Assembly (NCBI GenBank): GCA_002344965.1
Contig: DDUU01000028.1
Location: 1 to 47,578 of the forward strand
Reading direction: 5' to 3'
Length of the DNA: 47,578 bases
Source of the DNA: Candidatus Tepidiaquacellales bacterium UBA2330
GTDB taxonomy: Bacteria > Bacteroidota > Ignavibacteria > Tepidaquicellales > Tepidaquicellaceae
The notes beneath the pieces are model-generated. The model was not told where the DNA came from and did no database searches. It saw only the letters and a program-made list of their open reading frames with translations. Position numbers and translations under genes: made by a program. Below, piece after piece: positions 9,244 through 17,327 of this stretch (the stretch's first letter is position 1; every line of letters begins with the position of its first letter).

Positions 9244-9728
9244 CTGATAAAAATCATTTTCTTCGGATCAAAATACCATTCGAACCTGAATGTATCATTA
9301 TCTGGCAGAAACTCAGTCAGAGATATTCCTGATTTAGAAAATGAGTTTGTTAATGTTTTTCCCGTAAGTGCATTCAGCAATATCCCGAGTTTTGGTTCAT
9401 GCCCTACAAACAATACTGCAGAAAAACTGCCTGAAACCCTTATCAGCTCAACAGCGCCGGAGACTGGTGTTTCGCTTTTCAGTTCATTTACAAGCCCGAT
9501 ATTTCCCGTATATCCCGTTTTTGCTGCTATAATTTCCGCAGTCTGAACAGCTCTTATCAGCGGACTTGTATATATCATATCCAGATCCTTAAAATATTCT
9601 TTCAAATAATCCGCAACTTCATTCTCTTTCTTCCTGCCGGTCTCTGTCAGGTATCTCAATGCGTCTGACTTGACTGTTTCAGTAAGGTGATCTATTGCGT
9701 CTGCGTGTCTTGCAAAAAATATTTTCAA
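9240..9728 (-). CDS. Histidine phosphatase superfamily protein, SixA-like
   Basis: The 162-residue protein starts with the phosphoglycerate-mutase-type catalytic motif (MKIFFARHADA, histidine 8), followed by YTSPLIRAVQTAEII and a later FVGHEP containing the second catalytic histidine. The size and motif spacing match SixA, which removes phosphate from phosphohistidine on histidine phosphotransfer domains; other members are small-molecule phosphatases. The start codon is TTG at 9728, 18 bases after the mtaB stop. Its 3' end overlaps the ABC ATPase start. No two-component phosphorelay gene is nearby, so the target is unknown. Confidence 0.82.
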   Translation of the reverse strand: MKIFFARHADAIDHLTETVKSDALRYLTETGRKKENEVADYLKEYFKDLDMIYTSPLIRAVQTAEIIAAKTGYTGNIGLVNELKSETPVSGAVELIRVSGSFSAVLFVGHEPKLGILLNALTGKTLTNSFSKSGISLTEFLPDNDTFRFEWYFDPKKMIFIR

Positions 9729-9746
9729 TTAAAAATGTGTGAAGAT

Positions 9747-11039
9747 TTAGTTTACAAATTCAGCTGAGACAGGACAAACTCCGTTGGTATCAGTCAGTTT
9801 CACTTTTATAAAATCATTTTCAAAAACGTTTCCGGCATTTAACTTTACTCTGATATAATTTGAAGTAAGACCTTCTATTGTCAGATCATCTTTCAGAGAT
9901 TCGAGTAAAACATTTTGTTCGGTTCCGATATATTTATTATAAAAATCAAACCGCTTGCTGTCTGAGATTTTTCTGAGTATTAAGCTTCTCCTTTTTCTTT
10001 CTGCAATATCCACTTTCCCCGGCATACTGACAGCATCAGTATTCCGCCTTTCGGAATAACTGAATACATGCAGATAATTTACGGGAAGTGCTTTTAAAAA
10101 TTCAACTGTATTTTCAAAATGTTCATTTGTTTCACCGGGAAATCCTGTTATCACATCAGCGCCGATACAAATATCCTTAACTTCATCCTTCAGTTTTAAA
10201 ATAGTTTCCATATACTGTTCGCGGTTATACCTTCTTCTCATCAGCTTTAAAATTTCATTATCACCGCTCTGAAGGGGGATGTGCATATGTCTGCAAAACT
10301 TTTCCGAGTTTTTGGCAAAATTAATTATTTCATTAGTGATGAGATTCGGCTCTATTGAACTAAGCCGGATACGTTCAATTTCCAGTCCGTCAAGCATTTG
10401 AAGAATGTCAATCAATCTGTAATTTTCATAACTGTAATCACCTGTATTCACGCCGGTCAGAACAATCTCTTTATATCCGGCATTGATTAATCCGACTGCA
10501 TTGTTCAGAACTTTATCAGGAGAAAGACTTCTTGAAATTCCGCGGGCAAGGGGAATAGTGCAGAATGAGCATTTGTAATTACAGCCGTCCTGAATTTTCA
10601 GAAATGCTCTTGTTCTCGAATCTGTATCTGCCGAATAAGCTTCAAAAAATTCAACTGCGCTGCTTACAGAATTTCTGTAAATGCATGATAATTCTTTCTT
10701 TTCAATATTATCAATGTAATCAAGAAGTTTCATTTTCTCATTAATGCCAAGTACAAGATCTACGCCTTCTATTGATGCGATCTCATGCGGCTGCAGCTGC
10801 GCGTAACATCCGGTTACTATTACATAAGTATCGGGATTTTTTCTTAACACGCTTCTCACGATCTGTCTGCATTCTTTATCTGCATTTTCCGTTACAGAGC
10901 AGGTATTTAAAACGAAAACATCGGACGGCTCTCCGTATTCTTTAAGCTGAAAACCTTTTTGAGAAAATCCTTTGCCGATAGTAGAAGTTTCGCTGTAATT
11001 AAGCTTACAGCCGAGTGTATGTAGTGAAACGCTTTTCAT
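9747..11039 (-). CDS. mtaB: tRNA t6A37 methylthiotransferase MtaB
   Basis: This radical-SAM methylthiotransferase of about 430 residues converts t6A at tRNA position 37 to ms2t6A. An N-terminal UPF0004 domain carries the auxiliary cluster cysteines in TLGCKLNYSE, LNTCSVTENADKEC and VTGCYAQLQP. The radical-SAM core carries the CxxxCxxC motif in DGCNYKCSFCTIPLARG, and a C-terminal TRAM-like domain follows (about residues 370-430). The LGCKLN and NTCSVT(E)NAD forms distinguish MtaB from MiaB and RimO. The frame can be extended to a TTG at 11048, but the ATG at 11039 starts directly at MKSVSLHTLGC and is preferred. It is the first gene of the six-gene minus-strand operon. TrmO, encoded at 33933, acts on the same t6A base. 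Confidence 0.92.
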   Translation of the reverse strand: MKSVSLHTLGCKLNYSETSTIGKGFSQKGFQLKEYGEPSDVFVLNTCSVTENADKECRQIVRSVLRKNPDTYVIVTGCYAQLQPHEIASIEGVDLVLGINEKMKLLDYIDNIEKKELSCIYRNSVSSAVEFFEAYSADTDSRTRAFLKIQDGCNYKCSFCTIPLARGISRSLSPDKVLNNAVGLINAGYKEIVLTGVNTGDYSYENYRLIDILQMLDGLEIERIRLSSIEPNLITNEIINFAKNSEKFCRHMHIPLQSGDNEILKLMRRRYNREQYMETILKLKDEVKDICIGADVITGFPGETNEHFENTVEFLKALPVNYLHVFSYSERRNTDAVSMPGKVDIAERKRRSLILRKISDSKRFDFYNKYIGTEQNVLLESLKDDLTIEGLTSNYIRVKLNAGNVFENDFIKVKLTDTNGVCPVSAEFVN

Positions 11040-11163
11040 TAACAACAATTTACAAAAATTGAGATGTAATTAGAATATATAAATATAAAGACAATTAATA
11101 AGCGAGATATATTTCACTCAATAAATAAAAATATAAAAATATGTTATTATCTGCTTTATTAAA

Positions 11164-11586
11164 TTAATTTCCGGTTAATGTTAAGACAATATTTCTCCGT
11201 CCGCCGGCATTGCGGTGCTCACATAAATAAATTCCCTGCCAGATACCGAGATTAAGATTCCCGTCAGTTACCGGAATATTCAGACTGCACCCAATTAAAG
11301 ATGATTTTATGTGCGAAGTCATATCATCAGGTCCTTCGGCTGTATGAAGATAATGTTGTCCAGCTTCCGGCACCATAATATTAAAATGTGATTCAAAGTC
11401 TTCTCTTACGGTCGGATCAGCATTTTCATTTATAGAGAGTGATGCTGAAGTATGTTTTATAAAAACATTGAGCATTCCTGTTTTTATGTATCTGAGTTCA
11501 GGAAGCGATCCTTTTATCTCATCAGTAATGATATGAAAGCCGCGTTTTCGCTGCGAGAGTGTTATTTCCTTTTGAAATATTTTCAT
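11164..11586 (-). CDS. YjbQ family protein (UPF0047)
   Basis: The 140-residue protein matches the YjbQ/UPF0047 family over its whole length. It has the conserved FIKHTSASLSINENADPTVREDF and HTAEGPDDMTSHIKSSLIG regions and the C-terminal GIWQGIYLCEHR, whose histidines form the family's putative metal-binding active site. Members have been associated with weak thiamine-phosphate synthase activity, but the true role is not settled. ATG start. It lies about 125 bases upstream of mtaB on the same strand and may be transcribed separately. It is divergent from the glutamate dehydrogenase gene across a 240-base spacer. Confidence 0.9.
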   Translation of the reverse strand: MKIFQKEITLSQRKRGFHIITDEIKGSLPELRYIKTGMLNVFIKHTSASLSINENADPTVREDFESHFNIMVPEAGQHYLHTAEGPDDMTSHIKSSLIGCSLNIPVTDGNLNLGIWQGIYLCEHRNAGGRRNIVLTLTGN

Positions 11587-11756
11587 TTATAATAATTTTT
11601 AAAGTATTCATTATTGATTCCTTAAATATAGATTTTAAAATTAAGTCAATAAAGGAATTTGTTTAATTGAATATAAAGTAAAGGAAATGAATACTGATAA
11701 ATACCCGGCTTAAGTTCAATAAAAACAAAAAACTAACGGTCAGCCAATTATACTAA

Positions 11757-11788
11757 CTTGATATAAAAATTGCATTATGTTAATTTTG
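11757..11788 (+). promoter_or_regulatory. Candidate Bacteroidetes-type promoter for the glutamate dehydrogenase gene
   Basis: CTTG at 11757-11760 and TAATTTTG at 11781-11788 are separated by 20 bases. This fits the TTTG-N19/20-TAnnTTTG promoter form known for Bacteroidetes primary sigma factor, with one mismatch in the upstream box. The predicted transcription start would be near 11795, about 30 bases before the ATG at 11827. Use of this promoter form by this organism is assumed. Confidence 0.35.
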
Positions 11789-11826
11789 AATTTACAACTC
11801 ATTCTTAAAATTTAATTTCTAACTAA

Positions 11827-13110
11827 ATGCCAGAAGAATACAAAGAGCCCGCGCCTTACAGAAAGGGCGAGGCCAATCCATTTGAATCAATGATGGTAAG
11901 GTTTGATAAAGCCTGCGAACTATATAATTTAGACAAAGGACTTTATAATTATTTAGCATCACCCGTAAAGCAAGTCATAGTTTCAATACCTGTTTCCATG
12001 GATGACGGAAGTCTCCAGGTGTTTGAGGGATACAGGGTAATTCATGATAATATTTTAGGACCTTCAAAAGGCGGAATCCGTTATTCTCCGGATGTAGATA
12101 TTGATGAAGTAAAAGCACTGGCTTCATGGATGACATGGAAATGCGCGATTGCAAATATTCCCTTCGGCGGTGCAAAAGGCGCAGTCAAATGTGATCCGTC
12201 GAAATTATCTTCCAGAGAACTTGAGATGATTACAAGAAGATATACTGTTAACTTACTTGAAGTATTCGGACCGGATTCTGACATACCCGCTCCGGACATG
12301 AATACGGATGAACAGATCATGGCATGGATTATGGATACTTACAGCATGCATAAAAAAGAAACGGTAACCGGAGTTGTAACAGGAAAACCGATTATTATCG
12401 GCGGTTCCAAAGGAAGACGCGAAGCAACAGGAAGGGGAGTAATGATCGCTACTATGGCAGCGCTTAAAACTCTTGAAATAGATCCTACATCTACAACATG
12501 CGTTGTACAGGGATTCGGAAATGTCGGCTCTGTCAGCGCACAGCTTTTAAATGAAAAAGGTGTAAAAGTAATAGCTGTCAGTGACGTTTCCGGCGGATAT
12601 TATGATAAAAACGGTATTGATGTAAACAAAGCGATTGAATATGTTTCAAAGAATAAGGTGCTTAAAGGTGGAAATTTCGGAACTTCAATTACTAATGAGG
12701 AATTGCTTGAACTTGAATGCGACATTCTCGTTCCTGCAGCTAAAGAAGATCAGATTTCCGCTCACAATGCTGACAGGATCAAAGCAAAACTCATAGTCGA
12801 AGGTGCTAACGGTCCTATCTCGGCTGATGCTGATGATATAATTTCAGGAAAAGGTATCAGAGTAATCCCTGACATACTTGCGAATTCAGGCGGAGTTATT
12901 GTCTCTTATTTCGAATGGGTGCAGGACAGAATAGGATATTTCTGGGATGAAGATGATATTAATAACAGACTGAACAGAATGATGACGGAAGCTTTTGATG
13001 TAGTTTATAAAACTTCCATTAAGTATAATACAACTCTGAGACTCGGAGCTTATATACATGCTATTGATAAAGTTTCCAAAGTACTGAAACTCAGAGGAAT
13101 TTACGGTTAG
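11827..13110 (+). CDS. gdhA: Glutamate dehydrogenase (Glu/Leu/Phe/Val dehydrogenase family)
   Basis: The 427-residue enzyme interconverts glutamate and 2-oxoglutarate plus ammonia with NAD(P)H. The N-terminal domain shows the substrate loop GPSKGGIRYSPDV, the catalytic-lysine segment MTWKCAIANIPFGGAKGAV, and VFGPDSDIPAPDMNT. The Rossmann domain has GFGNVGS, and the C-terminal half contains DILVPAAKEDQI and PDILANSGGVIVSYFEWVQ. The length is typical of hexameric bacterial and archaeal small GDHs. The end of the second Rossmann strand reads AVSDVSGG, seen in NAD- or dual-specific enzymes, so cofactor preference is uncertain. It begins at ATG 11827 downstream of a plausible promoter and is followed after 4 bases by a small gene of unknown function. 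Confidence 0.95.
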   Translation: MPEEYKEPAPYRKGEANPFESMMVRFDKACELYNLDKGLYNYLASPVKQVIVSIPVSMDDGSLQVFEGYRVIHDNILGPSKGGIRYSPDVDIDEVKALASWMTWKCAIANIPFGGAKGAVKCDPSKLSSRELEMITRRYTVNLLEVFGPDSDIPAPDMNTDEQIMAWIMDTYSMHKKETVTGVVTGKPIIIGGSKGRREATGRGVMIATMAALKTLEIDPTSTTCVVQGFGNVGSVSAQLLNEKGVKVIAVSDVSGGYYDKNGIDVNKAIEYVSKNKVLKGGNFGTSITNEELLELECDILVPAAKEDQISAHNADRIKAKLIVEGANGPISADADDIISGKGIRVIPDILANSGGVIVSYFEWVQDRIGYFWDEDDINNRLNRMMTEAFDVVYKTSIKYNTTLRLGAYIHAIDKVSKVLKLRGIYG

Positions 13111-13114
13111 AAAA

Positions 13115-13735
13115 ATGAAAATAAAATACCTCCTGATTTTTGTTTTATTAATATTTTCAGGAGGTAAATGTATATGCCAGGAAAACCCGGGTAATCTTTA
13201 TCTTATTGATAAACTGATAGAAGAAAGTTTTTTACCGTTGGAAAATAAGATGACAGCACTCGGTGATGAAAGTTTTTTTGAAATTGAAATAAATCAGGAT
13301 AAACAGGAAGAGATTTATTTTCTGAATAAAGTAAAGCAAAGATTCAGCAGTTATAATTTGTTTTTAAATGAGAAGTTTGATACCTCTGATTACCGTATAA
13401 CCTTCAGTAACATTGTCATAAAACCCGTTTATTCTAATATAAAAGGTTCTGATTTTACGGGAAATAAACTTACGGGAAGAGAAATACGCGTTTCATATGA
13501 ATATGAAATTGTAAAAGCAGGAAGCAACGAACGGCTTTACAGTGACAGGGTATTGAAAAAAGCAAAAGACAGTTTTGATTCTGATATGATAAATCAGATC
13601 GAGGACATAAGATACAGCTTTACAAAAGGAAAATTACCTGAAGAAAAGGGATTAGAAAAATATTTATTTCCTTCAATTATTATAGCTGTATCTGCAGCTG
13701 CAATTATAATGTTCTTTTCTATCAGAAGTAATTAG
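13115..13735 (+). CDS. Unknown exported protein with C-terminal membrane anchor
   Basis: I do not recognise this 206-residue protein. It has an N-terminal signal peptide or membrane helix (about residues 1-21, LLIFVLLIFSGGKCIC) and a predicted alpha/beta extracytoplasmic region. A single transmembrane helix lies near the C-terminus (about 183-203, IIIAVSAAAIIMFFSI) with a short basic tail. A cysteine near the end of the signal region (KCICQ) could be a lipobox, but the fit is poor. The gene begins 4 bases after the gdhA stop, so it is probably co-transcribed, and lies upstream of bamD. An envelope role is the most that can be inferred. Confidence 0.7.
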   Translation: MKIKYLLIFVLLIFSGGKCICQENPGNLYLIDKLIEESFLPLENKMTALGDESFFEIEINQDKQEEIYFLNKVKQRFSSYNLFLNEKFDTSDYRITFSNIVIKPVYSNIKGSDFTGNKLTGREIRVSYEYEIVKAGSNERLYSDRVLKKAKDSFDSDMINQIEDIRYSFTKGKLPEEKGLEKYLFPSIIIAVSAAAIIMFFSIRSN

Positions 13736-13833
13736 TCTTAAGATATTAATCAAATTTAAAAATAACTTTTGCTTGTTTTAGTCAGTTTCTGAGAAACAGA
13801 TCTGACAATGATGTAAAAAAATTAAATAAAGTA

Positions 13834-14589
13834 TTGAAGAAAAAATTTTATTCGCTGCTGCTGCTGATTGCGGTTTCAGCGCTTGTTTCATGCAGTTCGT
13901 CAGATACTGGAAATATAAATACCGATGATCCCGAGAAAGCGTATTTTGCCGCAAAGTCAAACTATGATAAGGGAGATTATTTAGAAGCGATAGACGATTT
14001 CAATCTGATCAAGCTGAAATTTTCCGGTACAAGTATAATTGACAAAAGTATTTATTTTCTCGGTATGAGTTATTATAAACGGGAAGAGTATATACTGGCT
14101 ATTTATGAGTTTGAAACACTTGTGAAAAATTACCCTTCAAGCGAATATTCTGAAAATGCAAGATTTAATATGGCAATGAGTTATTACAAACTTTCGCCGG
14201 CGTATAATCTTGATCAGACATATTCCCGTTATGCAATAACCGAGTTTCAGAACTTTCTTGACCTCTATCCTGACAGCAAACATGCAAGATCAGCGGATAA
14301 AAGAATAGCTGAGCTGAAAAACAAGCTGGCTTATAAAACATACAAAAGCGCCGAGCTGTATTACAATCTGGAAAACTACAAAGCAGCGCTTGTTTATTAC
14401 AATAATATTCTGGAAGAATATTTCGATTCCAAATATGCAGATGACGCTCTTTACGGAAAGATTCAGGTTCTCATAATTAAAAAAATGTTTGAGGAAGCAA
14501 AGAAGGAGATAAAAAGGTTTGAAGAGATCTTTACATCAAGTGAATTCCTTTCGAGAGTAAAAACTTTAAAGACGAGAATACCGGCATGA
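13834..14589 (+). CDS. bamD: Outer membrane assembly lipoprotein BamD
   Basis: The 251 residues begin with a lipoprotein signal (SALVSC, lipidated cysteine at residue 20) and continue as TPR repeats with the pattern AKSNYDKGDYLEAIDDF, SIYFLGMSYYKREEYILAI and YYNLENYKAALVYY. Length, lipobox and five TPR-like units fit BamD/ComL, the periplasmic lipoprotein that works with BamA to insert beta-barrel proteins in the outer membrane. The start is TTG at 13834, immediately before the signal peptide. The stop overlaps the next ATG by four bases (14586-14589), so translation is coupled to the thioesterase gene. A generic TPR lipoprotein is the alternative. Confidence 0.88.
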   Translation: MKKKFYSLLLLIAVSALVSCSSSDTGNINTDDPEKAYFAAKSNYDKGDYLEAIDDFNLIKLKFSGTSIIDKSIYFLGMSYYKREEYILAIYEFETLVKNYPSSEYSENARFNMAMSYYKLSPAYNLDQTYSRYAITEFQNFLDLYPDSKHARSADKRIAELKNKLAYKTYKSAELYYNLENYKAALVYYNNILEEYFDSKYADDALYGKIQVLIIKKMFEEAKKEIKRFEEIFTSSEFLSRVKTLKTRIPA

Positions 14590-15074
14590 TAAATAAACTG
14601 AAAACAGTAAAGAGCTCGCAGGTAAAAATGATCGAACTGGTTCTGCCGAATGATACCAATATTCTTGGCAATCTTCTCGGAGGCAGACTTATGCACTGGA
14701 TTGACATAGCAGCAGCCTTGTCTGCTGCAAGACATTGTAACTCTGTTGCAGTTACAGCTGCAGTGGATAATCTTGTGTTTCATCATCCTATAAAGCTCGG
14801 AGATATTGTAAGACTTAAAGCTTCGGTAAACAGGGCGTTTAATACTTCCATGGAAGTAGGGGTCAGGGTAGAAATTGAGGAAATTAAAACCGGCGAAATA
14901 ACTCATTCAAACAGCGCATACCTTACATTTGTAAATATAAATACGGAAACAAATAAACCTGCAAAAGTAAGCGAGATCATTCCGGAAACACCGGAAGAAA
15001 TAAAGCGGTATGATCAGGCACTGTTAAGAAGAAATCAGAGGTTAACCGAAAAGCACGGTATCATTAAAAATTAA
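14586..15074 (+). CDS. Acyl-CoA thioesterase, hotdog fold (YciA/ACOT-like)
   Basis: This 162-residue single hotdog-domain protein has the family pattern MIELVLPNDTNILGNLLGGRLMHWIDIAAALSAARH. N and G residues precede the long central helix, whose aspartate is the usual catalytic residue, and VFHHPIKLGDIVRLKASV follows. Such enzymes hydrolyse acyl-CoA to free acid and CoA in the cytoplasm and are hexamers in known cases. Substrate chain length cannot be told. Its ATG overlaps the bamD stop, and ccmA begins 23 bases downstream, placing a housekeeping thioesterase between outer-membrane assembly and cytochrome-maturation genes. Confidence 0.88.
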   Translation: MINKLKTVKSSQVKMIELVLPNDTNILGNLLGGRLMHWIDIAAALSAARHCNSVAVTAAVDNLVFHHPIKLGDIVRLKASVNRAFNTSMEVGVRVEIEEIKTGEITHSNSAYLTFVNINTETNKPAKVSEIIPETPEEIKRYDQALLRRNQRLTEKHGIIKN

Positions 15075-15097
15075 ATTCCCGGTATTAATATCAATGC

Positions 15098-15733
15098 ATG
15101 AAAAGTATTGAAATAGTTTGTGATAATTTATCCAAAATCTATTCCGGAAAAGTCATATTCAAGAACCTTTCTTTAAAATTATCTTCAGGTAATTCTGTTT
15201 CCATACTCGGAAAAAACGGATCCGGTAAATCAACTCTTATAAAAATTCTCTCAGGAATTATTTCGGCTAACAAAGGCAGTATTACAGTCAGCGAAAACAA
15301 TATTCCCGTCCCGGGAAATCTCTGCTATACGAAAATTGGTCTTATTTCCCCTTACCTTAATCTCTATGATGAGCTAACTGCATACGAGAATCTTAAATTT
15401 TTTTGCGGATTAAAAAATAATTCTGATATCGGAATTGATGAGAAAATTAATTTTTATCTGAACAGGGTTAAACTTTTTGATAAAAGAAATGAAACAGTGA
15501 AAAATTTTTCATCGGGCATGAAGCAAAAGTTAAAACTGATCTTTGCTGTAATAAATGAACCCGGAATTTTATATATGGATGAACCAGGCACTAATCTTGA
15601 TTCGGAGGGAATCGACATAGTTTATGAAACTGCGGAAGAACATAAAAAAAACGGAATACTTGTCGTTGCAACTAACGATAAAGAAGATATAAAACTTTGT
15701 GAGAGATCGATTAATATAGAAGATTATAAATAA
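15098..15733 (+). CDS. ccmA: Cytochrome c maturation ABC ATPase CcmA
   Basis: The 211 residues form an ABC ATPase with Walker A GKNGSGKST, signature FSSGMKQKLKL and Walker B ILYMDEPGTNLD. Assignment to CcmA rests on its small size and on ccmB and ccmC following directly. CcmA powers the CcmABCD complex that releases holo-CcmE for cytochrome c assembly. The usual H-loop histidine after Walker B appears as asparagine (VVATNDKED), which could alter ATP hydrolysis or be a lineage feature. The gap to ccmB is 4 bases. A generic export ATPase is unlikely given the neighbours. Confidence 0.87.
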   Translation: MKSIEIVCDNLSKIYSGKVIFKNLSLKLSSGNSVSILGKNGSGKSTLIKILSGIISANKGSITVSENNIPVPGNLCYTKIGLISPYLNLYDELTAYENLKFFCGLKNNSDIGIDEKINFYLNRVKLFDKRNETVKNFSSGMKQKLKLIFAVINEPGILYMDEPGTNLDSEGIDIVYETAEEHKKNGILVVATNDKEDIKLCERSINIEDYK

Positions 15734-15737
15734 TAAA

Positions 15738-16403
15738 ATGCTTCTTAAAAATTCATATCTGGTTTTTAAAAAAGACTTAAGCTCAGAGCTTCGTACAAGA
15801 TATGTTATTAATTCTCTACTGATGTTTGTACTTGTTACAATTTCAATTATCCGGTTTGCAATTGGCGATGAAAAAGCTGACAATGAAATTCTGACAGGAT
15901 TACTCTGGATAGCTGTGTTTTTTACTTCTGTCAGCGGTCTGTCTAGGACTTTTGTAAAGGAAGAGGAAAAGGAAACATCTGTTGCTCTTAAGTTATCCAC
16001 CGGCTCTGACAGCGTTATAATCGGAAAGCTTTTGTTTAATTCGGCACTGACATTCTCACTCAATGCGCTTATACTTTTTTTGTTTGTTATTATTACGGAT
16101 TATCAGATTAAAAACCTGAGCGGATTTCTTCTTGTTTTAATATTCGGTAATCTTGGACTTGTATCTGCATCTACTATTATAGCCGCCATTATTTCAAAAG
16201 CGAATTCAAAAGGAACCCTGTATCCGGTTCTTTCATTTCCTGTATTGCTTCCTCTTCTTATTACTGTTATAAATGCAACCAAACTTGCAAGTCTGGGAGC
16301 TGAAACAGACAAGCTGTTCGGAGAGATACAAATACTGGTCTCATATTTTATAGTAGTAACGGTTGCATCCTTAATGTTGTTTAAGTATGTCTGGGAAGAT
16401 TAG
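15738..16403 (+). CDS. ccmB: Cytochrome c maturation membrane protein CcmB
   Basis: The 221-residue membrane protein has about six transmembrane helices and an early KKDLSSELRTRY segment, the conserved cytoplasmic start of CcmB. RTFVKEEEKETSVALKLSTGS lies between the second and third helices. It would form the membrane part of the CcmAB transporter acting with CcmC and CcmD. Length and topology match the family (about 220 residues). It lies 4 bases after ccmA and 78 bases before ccmC on the same strand. Confidence 0.88.
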   Translation: MLLKNSYLVFKKDLSSELRTRYVINSLLMFVLVTISIIRFAIGDEKADNEILTGLLWIAVFFTSVSGLSRTFVKEEEKETSVALKLSTGSDSVIIGKLLFNSALTFSLNALILFLFVIITDYQIKNLSGFLLVLIFGNLGLVSASTIIAAIISKANSKGTLYPVLSFPVLLPLLITVINATKLASLGAETDKLFGEIQILVSYFIVVTVASLMLFKYVWED

Positions 16404-16481
16404 TTAATTGAAATGATAAATTTATAAATTTAAATTGTTATCAAGTTTTTCATCACAAGATTCAGGATAAAGTAAAAAAAT

Positions 16482-17144
16482 ATGAATAAAATTTTCACAT
16501 GGCTTGTATTTTTAATAATAACAGGTGTAATAATTTCAGGCATTGCAATGCCTATACCTGACATTCCTGCACTCGGTGATAAAGCGAGAGTTTTATATTT
16601 TCATGTGCCGATGTCATGGATTTCCGTACTTGCTTTTTTTATGTCAATGTGGTATTCGATAAGATATTTAAAGACGAAGGATCTTGATTATGACATCAGA
16701 TCATATTCCTGCGCGCAGCTTGGATTTTTATTCTGCATTCTTGCAACTGCGACAGGATCTTTGTGGGCTAAATTCAGCTGGGGTTCATTCTGGAACTGGG
16801 ATCCGAGACAGACTTCGATTTTTATTCTGCTTCTGATATACGGAGCTTATTTTGCTTTGAGATCGGCAATAGATTCAGAAGATCAGCGCGCAAAGCTGTC
16901 ATCAGTGTATGCGATAATTGCAGCAGTTACTGTTCCGTTTTTTGTATTTATAATGCCGAGGATAGTGGAAAGTCTTCATCCGGATCCTATAATTAATACG
17001 CAGGGTAAAATTAATATGGACAGCTCAATGCTGATTGTTTTTATCTCTGCTCTGACGGGATTTACTATGCTTTATCTCTGGATGCTCAATTTAAAAGTAA
17101 GAATAGAAAAAGTAAATTATAAAAAATTAAGTTTAAACGATTAA
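16482..17144 (+). CDS. ccmC: Haem-handling protein CcmC
   Basis: The 220-residue protein has about six transmembrane helices. The tryptophan-rich WWD motif is at residues 100-110 (WGSFWNWDPRQ). Two likely haem-ligand histidines flank it, H41 in YFHVPMSWI and H166 in VESLHPDP. CcmC presents haem to the chaperone CcmE in System I cytochrome c maturation; the WWD and the two histidines separate it from CcmB. CcmF is about three times longer, and CcsA is a possible confusion, but the ccmAB neighbours support CcmC. A 43-codon ccmD-like gene follows 8 bases later. No ccmE, ccmF, ccmG or ccmH is in the window. Confidence 0.92.
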   Translation: MNKIFTWLVFLIITGVIISGIAMPIPDIPALGDKARVLYFHVPMSWISVLAFFMSMWYSIRYLKTKDLDYDIRSYSCAQLGFLFCILATATGSLWAKFSWGSFWNWDPRQTSIFILLLIYGAYFALRSAIDSEDQRAKLSSVYAIIAAVTVPFFVFIMPRIVESLHPDPIINTQGKINMDSSMLIVFISALTGFTMLYLWMLNLKVRIEKVNYKKLSLND

Positions 17145-17152
17145 TAATTTTT

Positions 17153-17284
17153 ATGTATGATTTTTTAGAAACAAATTCACTTTATATTGTTATGCTGATT
17201 GTCCTGATTATCTGGGTTGGGATTTTCGGATATCTCAAATCAATTGACAATAAGATAAAAAAGATTGAGAATTCGGATAAGTAA
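17153..17284 (+). CDS. ccmD: CcmD-like small membrane protein
   Basis: This 43-codon open frame starts at ATG 17153, 8 bases after the ccmC stop, and ends at TAA 17284. It encodes a short N-terminus (MYDFLETNSLYIV), one transmembrane helix (about residues 10-28, MLIVLIIWVGIFGYL) and a charged Lys/Asp/Glu tail. This is the layout of CcmD, the tiny subunit that stabilises the CcmABC haem-handling complex. Position directly after ccmC is the usual one. Sequence conservation in CcmD is low, so the call rests on size, topology and position. The next gene converges from the other strand. Confidence 0.75.
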   Translation: MYDFLETNSLYIVMLIVLIIWVGIFGYLKSIDNKIKKIENSDK

Positions 17285-17327
17285 ATGCTGAAAGTTTTTT
17301 TATAATTGTAACTGCGTTTTAATATTT

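Noticed and set aside
14463..14906. Antisense frame of 147 codons spanning bamD and the thioesterase gene
   Set aside because: It covers two well-supported genes on the other strand, is rich in Tyr/Cys/His typical of shadow frames and shows no domain.
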